Below, piece after piece: positions 27,087 through 36,151 of a stretch of 64,000 bases of DNA (its first letter is position 1; each line of letters opens with the position of its first letter). Both the position numbers and the translations under genes were made by a program. The DNA is from CAYVUV01 sp964455095 (lineage in GTDB: Bacteria > Desulfobacterota > Binatia > HRBIN30 > CADEER01), in contig CAYVUV010000115.1 of assembly GCA_964455095.1 (NCBI GenBank), positions 15,308 to 79,307 on the forward strand. The letters are read 5' to 3'. The notes under the pieces were generated by a model that made no database searches, was not told the origin of the DNA, and saw only the letters and a list, made by a program, of their open reading frames with translations.

Positions 27087-27491
27087 TCAGCCGAGGAGTC
27101 GGATCGCCCACCAGGCGTAGATCAGCATCTGGGCGAAGAAGAACACGGCGCGGATCTGGACGGCGACCACGCTGGTCGAAGCGATGTGGACCACCGACTG
27201 ACCGATGCGCAAATACAGTACCCACATCGCGAGCGGGTCGAGCACGTCGAGTCGGCCGGCGATGTTGGCGCCGAGCGCGAGGGCGACAAACAGCGGCAGC
27301 GTCTCGTAGCAGTTGTCGCGCGCGCGGGTGATGCGCCGGCCGAGCGGGGCGAGGTCCGAGCCGTCGGTGGCAAAGCTATTGGGCGCCTTCTTGCTCGCCT
27401 GGATGACCCACACCCGGTAGAGGCCCATCACGACGCTCAGCAGCGCAAACCAACCGGCGAATCCAATCAACGCAGTGGCGGTGGCTCCCAT
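27087..27491 (-). CDS. MAPEG-family membrane protein
   Basis: 134 residues with four hydrophobic segments: ALIGFAGWFALLSVVMGLYRV, LPLFVALALGANIAG, LAMWVLYLRIGQSVVHIAS and FFFAQMLIYAWWAIRLL. The conserved cytoplasmic loop LGRRITRARDNCYETLPLF matches the MAPEG pattern R-x-x-R-A-x-x-N-x-x-E, where Arg and Asn contact glutathione in characterised members. Bacterial relatives are small membrane proteins, some with glutathione transferase or peroxidase activity. It precedes no obvious partner; the thioesterase gene lies upstream on the same strand, 31 bases away. Confidence 0.85.
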   Translation of the reverse strand: MGATATALIGFAGWFALLSVVMGLYRVWVIQASKKAPNSFATDGSDLAPLGRRITRARDNCYETLPLFVALALGANIAGRLDVLDPLAMWVLYLRIGQSVVHIASTSVVAVQIRAVFFFAQMLIYAWWAIRLLG

Positions 27492-27522
27492 GCTTCCCTC
27501 CTCGTGAGTTGGCGCCCGCGGT

Positions 27523-28311
27523 TCAGTCGGCCTTGAGCGGGCGGATCAGGACTTCCTGCGAAACGGTGGCGACATGCGTACCGTTCTGGTCGAAGATCGA
27601 TCCGATGGCCAAGCCGCGATTGCTGAACAGACCGCGGCAGGTGAAGTCGTGCAGATGCCACTCGCGCGCGCGCACCGGGTGGTGAAACCAGATGGCGTGA
27701 TCGAGGCTGGCGTTCCAGAACCGCCGCGGCGCATCGCGCGGCGCGCGGGCCGGGTGGCGGGCGACAACCGCATCGCAGGGCAGATCGTCGGAGAGATACG
27801 CCAGCGCGCAGGCGTTCAGCACCGGATCGTCGCCGATCTCGTCGTTGAGCCGCATCCAGGCGCCGACGCGGCCGGGCGCGAGGTCTTCGGGCAGGAAGCG
27901 GCGCTCGATGAGCGGGCTCCAGCCGTCTGCCTCCAGCTCCGCGGGGGCGGGCACGCGCGGCATGGTCTCGCACTGCACCTCGGCGGTTCCCTCCGGCACC
28001 TGAAACGACGAGGACATATTGAGGATCGCGCCGATGGACTGGCGCGCCACGACGCGGCGGGTGACGAAGGTGCGGCCGTTGCGGATGCGGTCGACCTCGA
28101 GCCGGATGGGCTCGGCCGCATCGCCGGCGCGGATGAAATAAGCGTGCAGCGAATGCAGGTGGAAGGCCGGATCGACGGTGAGCGCCGCCGCGCGCAGCGC
28201 CTGGGCGACGATCTGACCGCCGTACAGGCCCCCCCACGGATACTGCGGCCCGGTGGCGACGAACGTGTCGGGCCCGTGCGGCTCGAGTGTCATCATCGCC
28301 AGGAAATCCAT
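27523..28311 (-). CDS. Acyl-CoA thioesterase II (TesB-like)
   Basis: 262 residues with the double-hotdog layout of TesB. Family features are GGLYGGQIVAQALRAA near the N-terminus, HSLHAYFIRAGDAAEPI (the conserved H-S-x-H-x-x-F-x-R-x-G box), and in the second hotdog NASLDHAIWFHHPVRAREWHLHDF. The catalytic Asp lies in the SLDHAIWFH stretch. The enzyme hydrolyses medium- and long-chain acyl-CoA to free acid and CoA. It lies between the MAPEG gene and a thioredoxin-fold gene, all on the minus strand with gaps of 12 to 31 bases, so these probably form one transcript. Confidence 0.92.
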   Translation of the reverse strand: MDFLAMMTLEPHGPDTFVATGPQYPWGGLYGGQIVAQALRAAALTVDPAFHLHSLHAYFIRAGDAAEPIRLEVDRIRNGRTFVTRRVVARQSIGAILNMSSSFQVPEGTAEVQCETMPRVPAPAELEADGWSPLIERRFLPEDLAPGRVGAWMRLNDEIGDDPVLNACALAYLSDDLPCDAVVARHPARAPRDAPRRFWNASLDHAIWFHHPVRAREWHLHDFTCRGLFSNRGLAIGSIFDQNGTHVATVSQEVLIRPLKAD

Positions 28312-28323
28312 GTGTGCCTTCCT

Positions 28324-28884
28324 CTACTCTCGCTCGGGCGCGGCGGCCGGCGGCGGCGTGGCAGTGGCCTGCAGGGCGGCGCGCAGCGCCGCGACGGAGT
28401 CGACGGAGTCGACGTGTTCGACCGTCAGCGCGCGCAACTGCATCAGCGTGACCTTCTTGTCGACGGCGGGAAACGCCGCGGTCGCCGTGCCATCGCGGTC
28501 GAGCAGCATGCGGTACGCACGTTTGCGCATCGCCGGCACGGCGAAAAGCTTAGAGATGATGGCGGGCATGCGAGCGATGTCGGCCACGTAGACGGCGCGC
28601 GCCGATTCGAGCAGCGCAGCGCCCTGCTCGGCGAGCGCTTCCTTGACGATGTCACCGGCGTCCATGTCGCGCGTGAACACCACCAGCCGCACGCTCGGCC
28701 CGATCGTCCCCGCCGCATCGTGCTGATCCGCCAGCGTGATCTCCGGCATGCGGCTGCCGACGGCCAGCGGTTCGACGCCATAGGCAACGGCCGCAATCAG
28801 GCCGAGGGCGACCGCCACCACGTGCAGCCGGCGCCGGTGCATCGTCAGCACCGGATGGGTGTTCGGAAGCTGTCCGTTCATCAT
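28324..28884 (-). CDS. Thioredoxin-fold (redoxin-like) membrane-anchored protein, unknown function
   Basis: 186 residues; MHRRRLHVVAVALGLIAAVAYG at residue 15 is an N-terminal signal or anchor and could be the true start (28842). The rest follows a redoxin layout: GSRMPEITLADQHD, then VRLVVFTRDMDAGDIVKEALAEQG, then MLLDRDGTATAAFP and a closing helix. The usual active-site Cys is missing (TRDMD replaces the C-x-x-C region), so thiol-disulfide exchange is unlikely. Similar proteins exist in proteobacteria, sometimes with misleading dehydrogenase names. A Pro-rich tail closes the protein. Confidence 0.65.
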   Translation of the reverse strand: MMNGQLPNTHPVLTMHRRRLHVVAVALGLIAAVAYGVEPLAVGSRMPEITLADQHDAAGTIGPSVRLVVFTRDMDAGDIVKEALAEQGAALLESARAVYVADIARMPAIISKLFAVPAMRKRAYRMLLDRDGTATAAFPAVDKKVTLMQLRALTVEHVDSVDSVAALRAALQATATPPPAAAPERE

Positions 28885-28947
28885 CGGGTCTGCTCGCGCA
28901 CCAAGACGCGCGCAGGCTACTACGCGCGGCGCGACGATGCCAAATCA

Positions 28948-29808
28948 CTACGGCTCGGGCCCGCGATATCCGTGCTCGCGCGCCAGGCGGCCGAGGATGC
29001 CGCGCACGATGACGTCGAGTTGGCTGCCGGCGCAGTAGTCGGCCGGGGCGACGAAGTGCACGCGGTCCTCGGCGATGAGGCGGTAGATGTTCGCCTGCGA
29101 GTGCGCCGGTTGCCAGCGCTCGGGGTCGAACACCGCGATGGCTTGCCCGCCTTGCTGGCGGACGGTCTTCATCGACGGGATGTCGGTGTCGCCGTCGCCG
29201 ATGAAGATCATGTGCGAGAACGGAATCGGCCGCTCGTGCATTGGCATCCAGCGATTCACGCTGGCGTTGTCCCAGCTGTTGAGCACGCCCTTGTTGATGC
29301 GGAAGAGAAACTGCGTCTTGGTCGTATAGTTGACCGCCACGCCCGGCCAGATGGCGCGCCCGGAGTCGTCGTACACGAAGCTCGACGCGAACACCTTCTT
29401 GAACTGCGCGAACACGGCGCAGCCGGCGATCATCTCGAGGATGCCCGAGGAGATGACGTAGTGCTCCAGCTCCAGCCCGCGCGCCGCGGCGTAGGCGTTC
29501 ATGCGCGGGAACCATTCGGGCACCCCGGCGAAGAGCGGCGTGGCGGCGCCGTGGCGGCGCAGCAGCTCGCGTGTGATCGGCACGTTGCGGCGCGCGGAGC
29601 GATCGACCATCAACCGCATGTAGGTCAGGATCTCGTCGGCGTCGTGCCGCTGCGCCTGCGCCCGCACCTCGGCCCAGAACGCATCCGCCTCGATCCCGAG
29701 CTCGCCGATGAACGTGTGCTCCTGGATGTTGCCCCGCGCCAGCGTCCCGTCGAAGTCGTAGACGAGTGCGGTCCTCGCCGGCGCTGCCGACTCCGCGGTT
29801 GAGCTCAC
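28948..29808 (-). CDS. HAD-superfamily hydrolase
   Basis: 286 residues. Motif I is VYDFDGTLARG with the nucleophile and acid Asp. Motif II is probably VISSG. A Lys in the KKVFASSF or NKGVLN region could be motif III. Motif IV is GDGDTDIPSMK. The large cap between motifs I and II is alpha-helical. Such enzymes are Mg2+-dependent phosphatases; this subgroup resembles phosphoserine-phosphatase-like (IB) members. The substrate is unknown. It is divergent from the PF10118-like gene with only 67 bases between starts. Confidence 0.88.
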   Translation of the reverse strand: MSSTAESAAPARTALVYDFDGTLARGNIQEHTFIGELGIEADAFWAEVRAQAQRHDADEILTYMRLMVDRSARRNVPITRELLRRHGAATPLFAGVPEWFPRMNAYAAARGLELEHYVISSGILEMIAGCAVFAQFKKVFASSFVYDDSGRAIWPGVAVNYTTKTQFLFRINKGVLNSWDNASVNRWMPMHERPIPFSHMIFIGDGDTDIPSMKTVRQQGGQAIAVFDPERWQPAHSQANIYRLIAEDRVHFVAPADYCAGSQLDVIVRGILGRLAREHGYRGPEP

Positions 29809-29875
29809 GGGCGCATGCTACCTCGATTGATCCCGCAGTTGAAACTCCCGCGGCGAGTCGGCTAATTCAAAAGAC

Positions 29876-30691
29876 ATGGCGACCAGTCACGAGATCCCGG
29901 TGCGCAAGATCGAGCTGCCGTTCGACGCGGACATCCCCAACCACTGGCTCGGCGGCAGCTCGGTGGCGACGCATTTTTTCAACGGGTTGAATCTGGTCTT
30001 CCCCGACGGCGAGCGGTTCTTCATCCGCGCCGTGCAGGACCACGTCGACCAGATCACCGACGAGCGTCTGAAGGCGCAGATCAAAGGCTTCTTCGGCCAG
30101 GAGGGCCGGCACGCGCACGAGCACGAGCGCTACTTCGCCACGCTCACCGAGCAGGGCTACCAGATCGACACCTTCCTGCGCCGCTTTCACCGCTTCATCA
30201 AGCTGAGCAACCGTTTCATCCCGGCGGCAATGCGTCTCTCGGTCACCGCCGGCGCCGAGCACTACACGGCGACGCTCGGGGCGAACGCGCTGGAGAACCC
30301 GTTTCTCGAACAGGCCCATCCGGTCATGCGCAAGTTGATCTACTGGCACGCGCTCGAGGAGATCGAGCACAAAGCGGTGGCCTTCGAGGTATTGCGGCAG
30401 ACGCATCCGAGCTACGTGCTGCGCATTGCGGGCTTCGCGGTGGCGACCATCTGTCTGGTGATCTGGACGCTTGCCGGCACGCGCATGCTGCTGCGCCAGG
30501 ACCACATCGGCCGCGACGCCGCGCGCGCCGAGGAGCAGCGCCTGCGCCGGGTGACCGGCGATCAAATGGAACGCGCCATTCGGCGCGGCATCCGCGCCTA
30601 TCTGCGGCGCGATTTCCACCCCGACCAGCAAGACGACTCCGCCGCTTCGCGCCGCGGCCTCGCCGCGATCGGCGAGCCGGTGGCCGCCTAG
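29876..30691 (+). CDS. Predicted metal-dependent hydrolase (PF10118-like, ferritin-like diiron fold)
   Basis: 271 residues. The N-terminal part PVRKIELPFDADIPNHWLGG and FPDGERFFIRAVQDHVDQI, then FFGQEGRHAHEHERY and WHALEEIEHKAVAFEVL, give the E...E-x-x-H plus E-E-x-E-H pattern of carboxylate/His metal sites in a helical bundle. Residues about 185-205 (IAGFAVATICLVIWTLAG) form a transmembrane helix. The family is widespread in mycobacteria and lipid-degrading bacteria; its reaction is not established. A membrane-bound oxygenase or hydrolase acting on lipid-like substrates would fit the oxidative gene set nearby. Confidence 0.85.
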   Translation: MATSHEIPVRKIELPFDADIPNHWLGGSSVATHFFNGLNLVFPDGERFFIRAVQDHVDQITDERLKAQIKGFFGQEGRHAHEHERYFATLTEQGYQIDTFLRRFHRFIKLSNRFIPAAMRLSVTAGAEHYTATLGANALENPFLEQAHPVMRKLIYWHALEEIEHKAVAFEVLRQTHPSYVLRIAGFAVATICLVIWTLAGTRMLLRQDHIGRDAARAEEQRLRRVTGDQMERAIRRGIRAYLRRDFHPDQQDDSAASRRGLAAIGEPVAA

Positions 30692-30700
30692 GCGGGAAAG

Positions 30701-32560
30701 TCACGCGCGGATCGCCTCGATGACGTCGGCCGCCATGTCCCACTTCGAGAACGGCGGCATCAGGTAGATCCCGCCGACGAGCGGGCGCAACTCGGCGATG
30801 ATCTCGAGGGCGATGCGCACGCCCTCGTCGCGGCCGCCGGCGGCGCTGCGCGCGCGCAGCGCCGCCGGGATTTGGATGCCGGGTACTTCGTTGTGCAGGA
30901 AGGTCGCGTGCCGGGCGCCGTAGAGCGGCAGCACGCCGGCGACCAGCGGAACCGCCAGTGCGCCGTGCTGCTCCTGCCAGCGGGCCAGGAAGGCGCGCGC
31001 GACCGCCGCGTCGAACACCGGCTGAGACAAGACAAAGTCGGCGCCGGCATCGAGCTTCTTGCGCAGCGCACGGATCTCCTTGTCGACGTCGGCGGCGCCC
31101 ATGTTCAGCGCGCAGCCGACGAAGAACGACGTCGGCTCGCCGATGCCGGTACCGGCGTGGTCGACGCCGGTGTTGAGTCCCTGTTTCACCAGGCGGATGA
31201 GCCCGGACGGGACGACATCGTAGGCATCCATCGCCCCGGGGTGATCGCCGATCGCCGTCGGATCGCCCATGACGGCGAAGAGGTTGCGGATGCCGAGGGC
31301 GTGGGCGGCGAGCAGATCGCCTTGCACGCGGAGGAGATTGCGGCCGCGCAGCGGAAAGTGCAGCACCGTGTCGAGGCCGACATCGGTCTGGATCAAGTGG
31401 CACAGAGCCCACGGCGACATGCGCATGCGCGCGCGCGGCGAATCGGCGACGTTGATAGCGTCCGCCCCGGCTTCCTTCAGCAGATGCGCCCCGGCCAGCA
31501 GCGCCTGCGTGTTGAGCCCCTTCGGCGGCGACATCTCGACCGTGACGACGAGCGCGCGGGCGTGCAGGCGCTGCGCCAGTGGACTGGCCGGCATCACCAT
31601 CTGCACGGAAGCGCGCTCGCCCGCTGACGGCACCAACGCGTCGCGCTGCGAGAGGCCGGGGCGAAACCCGGGGCGCAGACCAGCCTCGTCCAGGGCGCGC
31701 CGCATGGCGGCGATGTGCTCCGGCGTCGTGCCGCAACAGCCGCCGAGGATCACCACGCCGGCGTCGGCGAATGGGCGAACGTAGTCGGCGAAATACGCCG
31801 GCGTGGCGGGATAGGCCAGACGCCCGCTGCTGGTCTGCTCAGGCCATCCGGCATTCGGCTTTACCGCGAGCGGCAATTGCGGCCGCGCGCCGCGCATCTG
31901 GTGCAGGAGCCGCAGGGCCTGCGCCGGACCGGCCGCACAGTTCACTCCGGCGATGTCGGCGCCCGCGTCATGCAGTGCCAGCGCCACCCGCGCGGCGGGT
32001 TCGCCGAGCAGCGTGCGGTCGTCGCGCGTGAACGTCATCGTCGCCACGAGCGGCAGATCGCTGAGCCCCCGCGCCGCCCCGAGCGCCTCGATCAGTTCGC
32101 GAATGTCGGCGAAGGTCTCGAAGAGCAGCAGGTCGACGCCGGCCGCCAACAGCGCGGCGATCTGCTCGCTGAAGATCGCGCGCGCCTCGCTCGGTTGCGT
32201 GCGGCCGTAGGGCGCCAGGCGGGCGCCGAGCGGGCCGACGTCGCCTGCGACGAGAACGGTCCGCCCGGCGTCGGCTGCCACGGCACGGGCGAGGTGCACG
32301 CCAGCGGCGTTCGTCCGCGTTACCGTGTCGCGATCCACCAGATCCTCGAATCGCCGCCGGTTCGCCGCAAAGGTGTTCGTGCAGATGAGGTCGGCGCCGG
32401 CGGCGACGTAGGCGGCGTGCACGTCGCGCACTTCGTTCGGTGCGATCAGATTCAGCGCCTCGACGCCCCCGTGCTCCGCCTGGCCGCGCGCCACGAGCAT
32501 CGTGCCCATGGCGCCGTCGGCGAGCAGCGGGGCGCGCGCGAGGAGCTCGGCGAGGGTCAT
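30701..32560 (-). CDS. Bifunctional homocysteine S-methyltransferase / methylenetetrahydrofolate reductase
   Basis: 619 residues. Residues 1-290 are the homocysteine methyltransferase barrel: DGAMGTMLVARG, TNTFAANR, AGVNCAAGP and GGCCGTTPEHIAAM, where the three Cys bind zinc. Residues about 330-619 are the MTHFR barrel (TVEMSPPKGLN, DAINVADSPRARMRMSP, VMGDPTAIGDHP, FVLSQPVFDA), which binds FAD. The fused architecture matches the YitJ/BHMT-MTHFR type and would reduce methylene-THF and remethylate homocysteine, with the methyl donor and cofactor not certain from sequence. No MetH is in the window. It is convergent with the PF10118-like gene. Confidence 0.95.
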   Translation of the reverse strand: MTLAELLARAPLLADGAMGTMLVARGQAEHGGVEALNLIAPNEVRDVHAAYVAAGADLICTNTFAANRRRFEDLVDRDTVTRTNAAGVHLARAVAADAGRTVLVAGDVGPLGARLAPYGRTQPSEARAIFSEQIAALLAAGVDLLLFETFADIRELIEALGAARGLSDLPLVATMTFTRDDRTLLGEPAARVALALHDAGADIAGVNCAAGPAQALRLLHQMRGARPQLPLAVKPNAGWPEQTSSGRLAYPATPAYFADYVRPFADAGVVILGGCCGTTPEHIAAMRRALDEAGLRPGFRPGLSQRDALVPSAGERASVQMVMPASPLAQRLHARALVVTVEMSPPKGLNTQALLAGAHLLKEAGADAINVADSPRARMRMSPWALCHLIQTDVGLDTVLHFPLRGRNLLRVQGDLLAAHALGIRNLFAVMGDPTAIGDHPGAMDAYDVVPSGLIRLVKQGLNTGVDHAGTGIGEPTSFFVGCALNMGAADVDKEIRALRKKLDAGADFVLSQPVFDAAVARAFLARWQEQHGALAVPLVAGVLPLYGARHATFLHNEVPGIQIPAALRARSAAGGRDEGVRIALEIIAELRPLVGGIYLMPPFSKWDMAADVIEAIRA

Positions 32561-32596
32561 GGCGGCAGGCTAGTGGAACCGCTGGAGCCGTCGCAA

Positions 32597-33535
32597 CTAT
32601 TTCCCCACCGCGACGGCTGCCGCCGCCTGGCGAAGGAATTCCGTCGCTGGTCGATCTGGATTGAGCTCGCCGAGAAACTGTCCACGAGTGGCGCGCAGGC
32701 CCCACACGGCCAGCGGTTGTCCGGGGTGCGACGCGCTGGGCATCTGGCCGAAGAAGCTGGCCCAGGCCGCAAAGGAGCTGGCGCCGGGAGTCAGCAGGAC
32801 CTTTGCCTTGCTCAGGATCAGCAGATCGCTGATCGCCGTCCCGGGTCGCGCGAACGTAACGTGCTCCATCTCGAGCAACGGCCGCAACGCTGCCCGTGTA
32901 CCGTCCGACACCACCACGGCGCGCACCGGCTTGCCGGCCGCTTTGCGGATCAGCTCCAGGGTCGCCATGTACCACTTGAGTGGGGTCTTGTCGGCGTGGC
33001 CCAGGGGACCATAGTCGAGACTGCTCGGCTCTCGATAGTCGTTGCCGCAGCGCACGCAAATCCCGATCGGAACTTCGCCGACCGATTCAACCAACCGTAG
33101 ATACTTCTCCCGCACGATGGCGCGCAGCTCAGTGAGCAGAAAATCGTGCCGGCCGTGGAGCGGAGCGAAGAAGCCGTCCAGATCCTTGAAGACCACCACC
33201 ACCTTGCGATCCGGGCCGGACGTTGCAGCCGACGGGTTCCGCAACGCTTCGCGTTCGTCCAACAGACGTCCGCCGCGGGTCCGGACGAACCCCGACAACA
33301 GGCTGAGATTGGCTGAGTTCCCCTTGAACAGTCCGAAGAGAACCAACTGCCGAAGATAGCTGTGGTAGTCGATGCCGCCGCGAAAGAGCTGCCCGATGGC
33401 CGGCCGCAGCCAGATCGGGTTGATCATGGCGGCACCGTGGGCGCGCGCGAACAGCAGACAGCGGGCCCAGGGGAACAGGCGGTTGCCGAGCCCCGTGCCC
33501 GGCTCTAGAACCGCCCTGCAATACAGCTCTGACAT
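32597..33535 (-). CDS. GT11-like glycosyltransferase (fucosyltransferase fold), tentative
   Basis: 312 residues from ATG 33535; an upstream in-frame start at 33583 is poorer. The N-terminal motif GLGNRLFPWARCLLFARAHG resembles the G-x-G-N-Q-x-F of alpha-1,2-fucosyltransferases, in which the loop binds GDP. Near the C-terminus, DLLILSKAKVLLTPGASSFAAWASFFG matches the donor-binding region shape (D-x-x-x-x-S...S-F-x-W-W) of the GT-B fucosyltransferase group. Overall family membership is a judgement from these two motifs. It lies alone between the MTHFR fusion (61 bases downstream) and a sulfatase (divergent). A capsule or glycan role is plausible. Confidence 0.55.
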   Translation of the reverse strand: MSELYCRAVLEPGTGLGNRLFPWARCLLFARAHGAAMINPIWLRPAIGQLFRGGIDYHSYLRQLVLFGLFKGNSANLSLLSGFVRTRGGRLLDEREALRNPSAATSGPDRKVVVVFKDLDGFFAPLHGRHDFLLTELRAIVREKYLRLVESVGEVPIGICVRCGNDYREPSSLDYGPLGHADKTPLKWYMATLELIRKAAGKPVRAVVVSDGTRAALRPLLEMEHVTFARPGTAISDLLILSKAKVLLTPGASSFAAWASFFGQMPSASHPGQPLAVWGLRATRGQFLGELNPDRPATEFLRQAAAAVAVGK

Positions 33536-33801
33536 TTGCGCCCCGCGTATCGCGCTGGTCCGCGCCGCGCGCCCAGAGCGCAAGTACCCTGCCCATGCGA
33601 CCGGGGCAAGCCGCTGCGGGCTGCGTGAGCGCGGGCAGAACGATGGACCATTGCCGAGACAGCTTGACGGTCGAATCGGGCCTGGGCTAGCGTCGCCGTC
33701 GTCTGACCTGGGGCGCGCCAGACATTTCTTCCTGCGCCGGGGGAACCATCACGATCACGGCCGGCAAAACCGTCATCTCGAGGGGCGCGGCGCGGTGGAT
33801 C

Positions 33802-36018
33802 GTGCCGGCGGTCGTTCTGTGGCTCACGGCGCTCCTGGCGCCGGGCGCGTTGCGCGCGGCGGAGCAGCCGCTGCTGAACGGGCGCAGAGCGCGCTTTCAC
33901 GCCGCCCCTTTTGCGCCGCGGGCACGCATCGAGTTCCGCGGCGATGCGGGCCTCTCTTCACTCGGGGATCCCCGCTGCCCAGCCGTGTCGCGTCTGCGAC
34001 TGACGACCTCCGTCGCGCAATTCACACAGATCGACTTGCCGTGCCAGAACTGGCGCCAAGTGACCGGCGGCTACTTGTACGTAGACTTCGCCGGCATCGC
34101 GGGCGGAGTGCGGCGGCTGTTGCTGCGCTCCGACCGGCTGGTTCTGCGGATGGATGGTGCGCACTACACACCCGTCAGTGCGCCAATACCGTTCGCGGAA
34201 GCGACGATCGCGGTCGGCGGGAACAGCGCCTGCGGCCGCTTTTCGGCGTTTCGGTTCAACTCCCCGGGGCATGTCGTCGCCGCGGCCGGCTCAGAGGCGT
34301 GCCACCCGCGGCCGAACTTCCTCATCGTCAACCTCGACGACTCGCGCGCCGACGGCATCGATCGGATGCCGACGGTGCTCTCGCGTCTGGCCGCTGAAGG
34401 GATCTCCTTCACCAACTCGTTCGTCGTCGAGGCGTTGTGCGCCCCCAGCCGCGCCTCGCTGCTGACCGGCTCGTCCGCCCGCCGCCACGGCGTCCGCGCG
34501 GTGGCCGGAGACATCGGCGGTGCGCACGTGTTCCGCGAGAACGGTGCCGACCAGCAGACCATTGCCACGTGGCTCCGAGCGGCCGCCTACGAGACCGGCC
34601 TCTTCGGCAAGTACATCAATGCGTACAGCGCGACCGAACAGACCGCGGGACCGAACGGGACGTTCTACGTGCCGCCGGGCTGGAGTCGCTGGCGCGCGAT
34701 GATGTCGAACGAGCACTATGGGGGAATACTCGGACAGACGTACAGTGTGGTGGACGAACTGGGCGGGGTCACCACCTACGACGACCACACCACCGACGAG
34801 CAATACAGCACCGATCTGCTCGCGGTCGAAGCGCGGGCGTTCGTGACCGAGACGGTGAGCGCCGGGCGCAACTTCTTCGTCTACTACGCGCCCTATGCCT
34901 CGCACTCGGACACCCCCGAACTGGTCCCCTACCCGGCCGCACGCCACAGCGGCACCTTCACCACCCTGCTTCCCCCTTGGCGCCCGCCGAGCTGGAACGA
35001 GGGGGACGTGAGCGACAAGCCCTTGTGGGTGCAGAGCACCCCTTTGGTCGAACCCATTCCAGCCGCCGTGAACGACTTGATTCGCGACCTGGCATACGAG
35101 TCGCTGTTGTCGGTCGACGAACAAATCGGGCTGTTCCTCGAGCAGTTCGAGGCCCTCGGTGTCGCCGACGATACGGTGATCATCTTTACCAGCGACAACG
35201 GCGTCACGTGGGGCGAGCATCGTTTCTTCGGACAGGGAAAGCAGTGCCCCTACAATGAATGCCTGCGCGTGCCGCTGATCGTGCGCTACCCGCGCTTCGC
35301 CACCCCGGCCGTGCGTGAGGCGCCGGTACTCAACATCGATATCGCTCCGACCATTGTCGCGCTCAGCGGCGTACAATCGCCCGGAACGGTTGACGGCACC
35401 AGCTTCGCGGGCTGGATCCTCGACGACCCGCCGCAGCCGCGCGACGATTTTCTCTTCGCCAATTGGCGCGGAACGTACAACGATCGATTGGACTACACCG
35501 GACAACCAACCGACGGCGATCAGATTCGCGTGCTGTACGGCGCCTCTCGCCCGCAGCCGCGGCCCGCGGTGCTGTTCGAATTCGACGACGGCAGCGGCTT
35601 GATGACACCCGGCGCGGTTCCAGTCGCCATCGGCGCCAACGCGGACGTCACGTTCTCCAATCTCGGCAACGCCATCGCCGCCGCCGTCCCGTTCACCTCC
35701 AAGTTTCTGAATGCCCCGCAGAACCGACTGACCATGGTCGATCTCACCCCCGACCACACCGGCGTCTACTTCCTGATCGAGCGCGACCAGAACAGCGCGA
35801 TCCAGCACGAGTATCCCCTGCCGGATTACTTCGGCGTGCGCGATGTCACCAACGGCTTTACGTATGTCGAGCACGAAACCGGCGAGGTCGAGCTCTACGA
35901 CCAGGTCGCCGACCCCTACGAGCTCGAGAACGTCGCGGCCGACCCACGCTACGCCGCGGAACGCAGCCGACTCGCGCAGCGCCTGGCGGACTTGCTCGCG
36001 GCCGGCGCCAGCCCCTGA
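33802..36018 (+). CDS. Exported sulfatase, Cys-type
   Basis: 738 residues from GTG 33802, which starts a hydrophobic signal ending GALRA. The frame is open upstream, but without a conventional start codon I can support. Residues about 25-165 are an unfamiliar beta-rich N-terminal domain with a Cys pair. The sulfatase domain begins PNFLIVNLDDSRADGI (metal Asp pair). The signature LCAPSRASLLTG places the formylglycine Cys at about residue 213. Further family motifs are YETGLFGKYINAY, FFVYYAPYASHSD, VIIFTSDNGVTWGEH (metal Asp/Asn) and LRVPLIVRYP. The C-terminal subdomain ends LYDQVADPYELENVA. The truncated gene at 1-971 has the same overall plan with a different N-terminus. Confidence 0.93.
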   Translation: MPAVVLWLTALLAPGALRAAEQPLLNGRRARFHAAPFAPRARIEFRGDAGLSSLGDPRCPAVSRLRLTTSVAQFTQIDLPCQNWRQVTGGYLYVDFAGIAGGVRRLLLRSDRLVLRMDGAHYTPVSAPIPFAEATIAVGGNSACGRFSAFRFNSPGHVVAAAGSEACHPRPNFLIVNLDDSRADGIDRMPTVLSRLAAEGISFTNSFVVEALCAPSRASLLTGSSARRHGVRAVAGDIGGAHVFRENGADQQTIATWLRAAAYETGLFGKYINAYSATEQTAGPNGTFYVPPGWSRWRAMMSNEHYGGILGQTYSVVDELGGVTTYDDHTTDEQYSTDLLAVEARAFVTETVSAGRNFFVYYAPYASHSDTPELVPYPAARHSGTFTTLLPPWRPPSWNEGDVSDKPLWVQSTPLVEPIPAAVNDLIRDLAYESLLSVDEQIGLFLEQFEALGVADDTVIIFTSDNGVTWGEHRFFGQGKQCPYNECLRVPLIVRYPRFATPAVREAPVLNIDIAPTIVALSGVQSPGTVDGTSFAGWILDDPPQPRDDFLFANWRGTYNDRLDYTGQPTDGDQIRVLYGASRPQPRPAVLFEFDDGSGLMTPGAVPVAIGANADVTFSNLGNAIAAAVPFTSKFLNAPQNRLTMVDLTPDHTGVYFLIERDQNSAIQHEYPLPDYFGVRDVTNGFTYVEHETGEVELYDQVADPYELENVAADPRYAAERSRLAQRLADLLAAGASP

Positions 36019-36151
36019 CCTCGTCGCCCCGGAAGACCCGCAACCGGGTTCCAAAGGCGGATGCCTTCCTGATAACGTCGCGGCCGTCTGCGGTCACTGG
36101 TTGTCATAACGGCACCCGGTTCGGCTGGAGTTTCACGAGGAGCGACGGATC

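Noticed and set aside
27574..29802. Long plus-strand open frame across the thioesterase, thioredoxin-fold and HAD genes
   Set aside because: Antisense to three coherent genes, with no domain. Composition effect.
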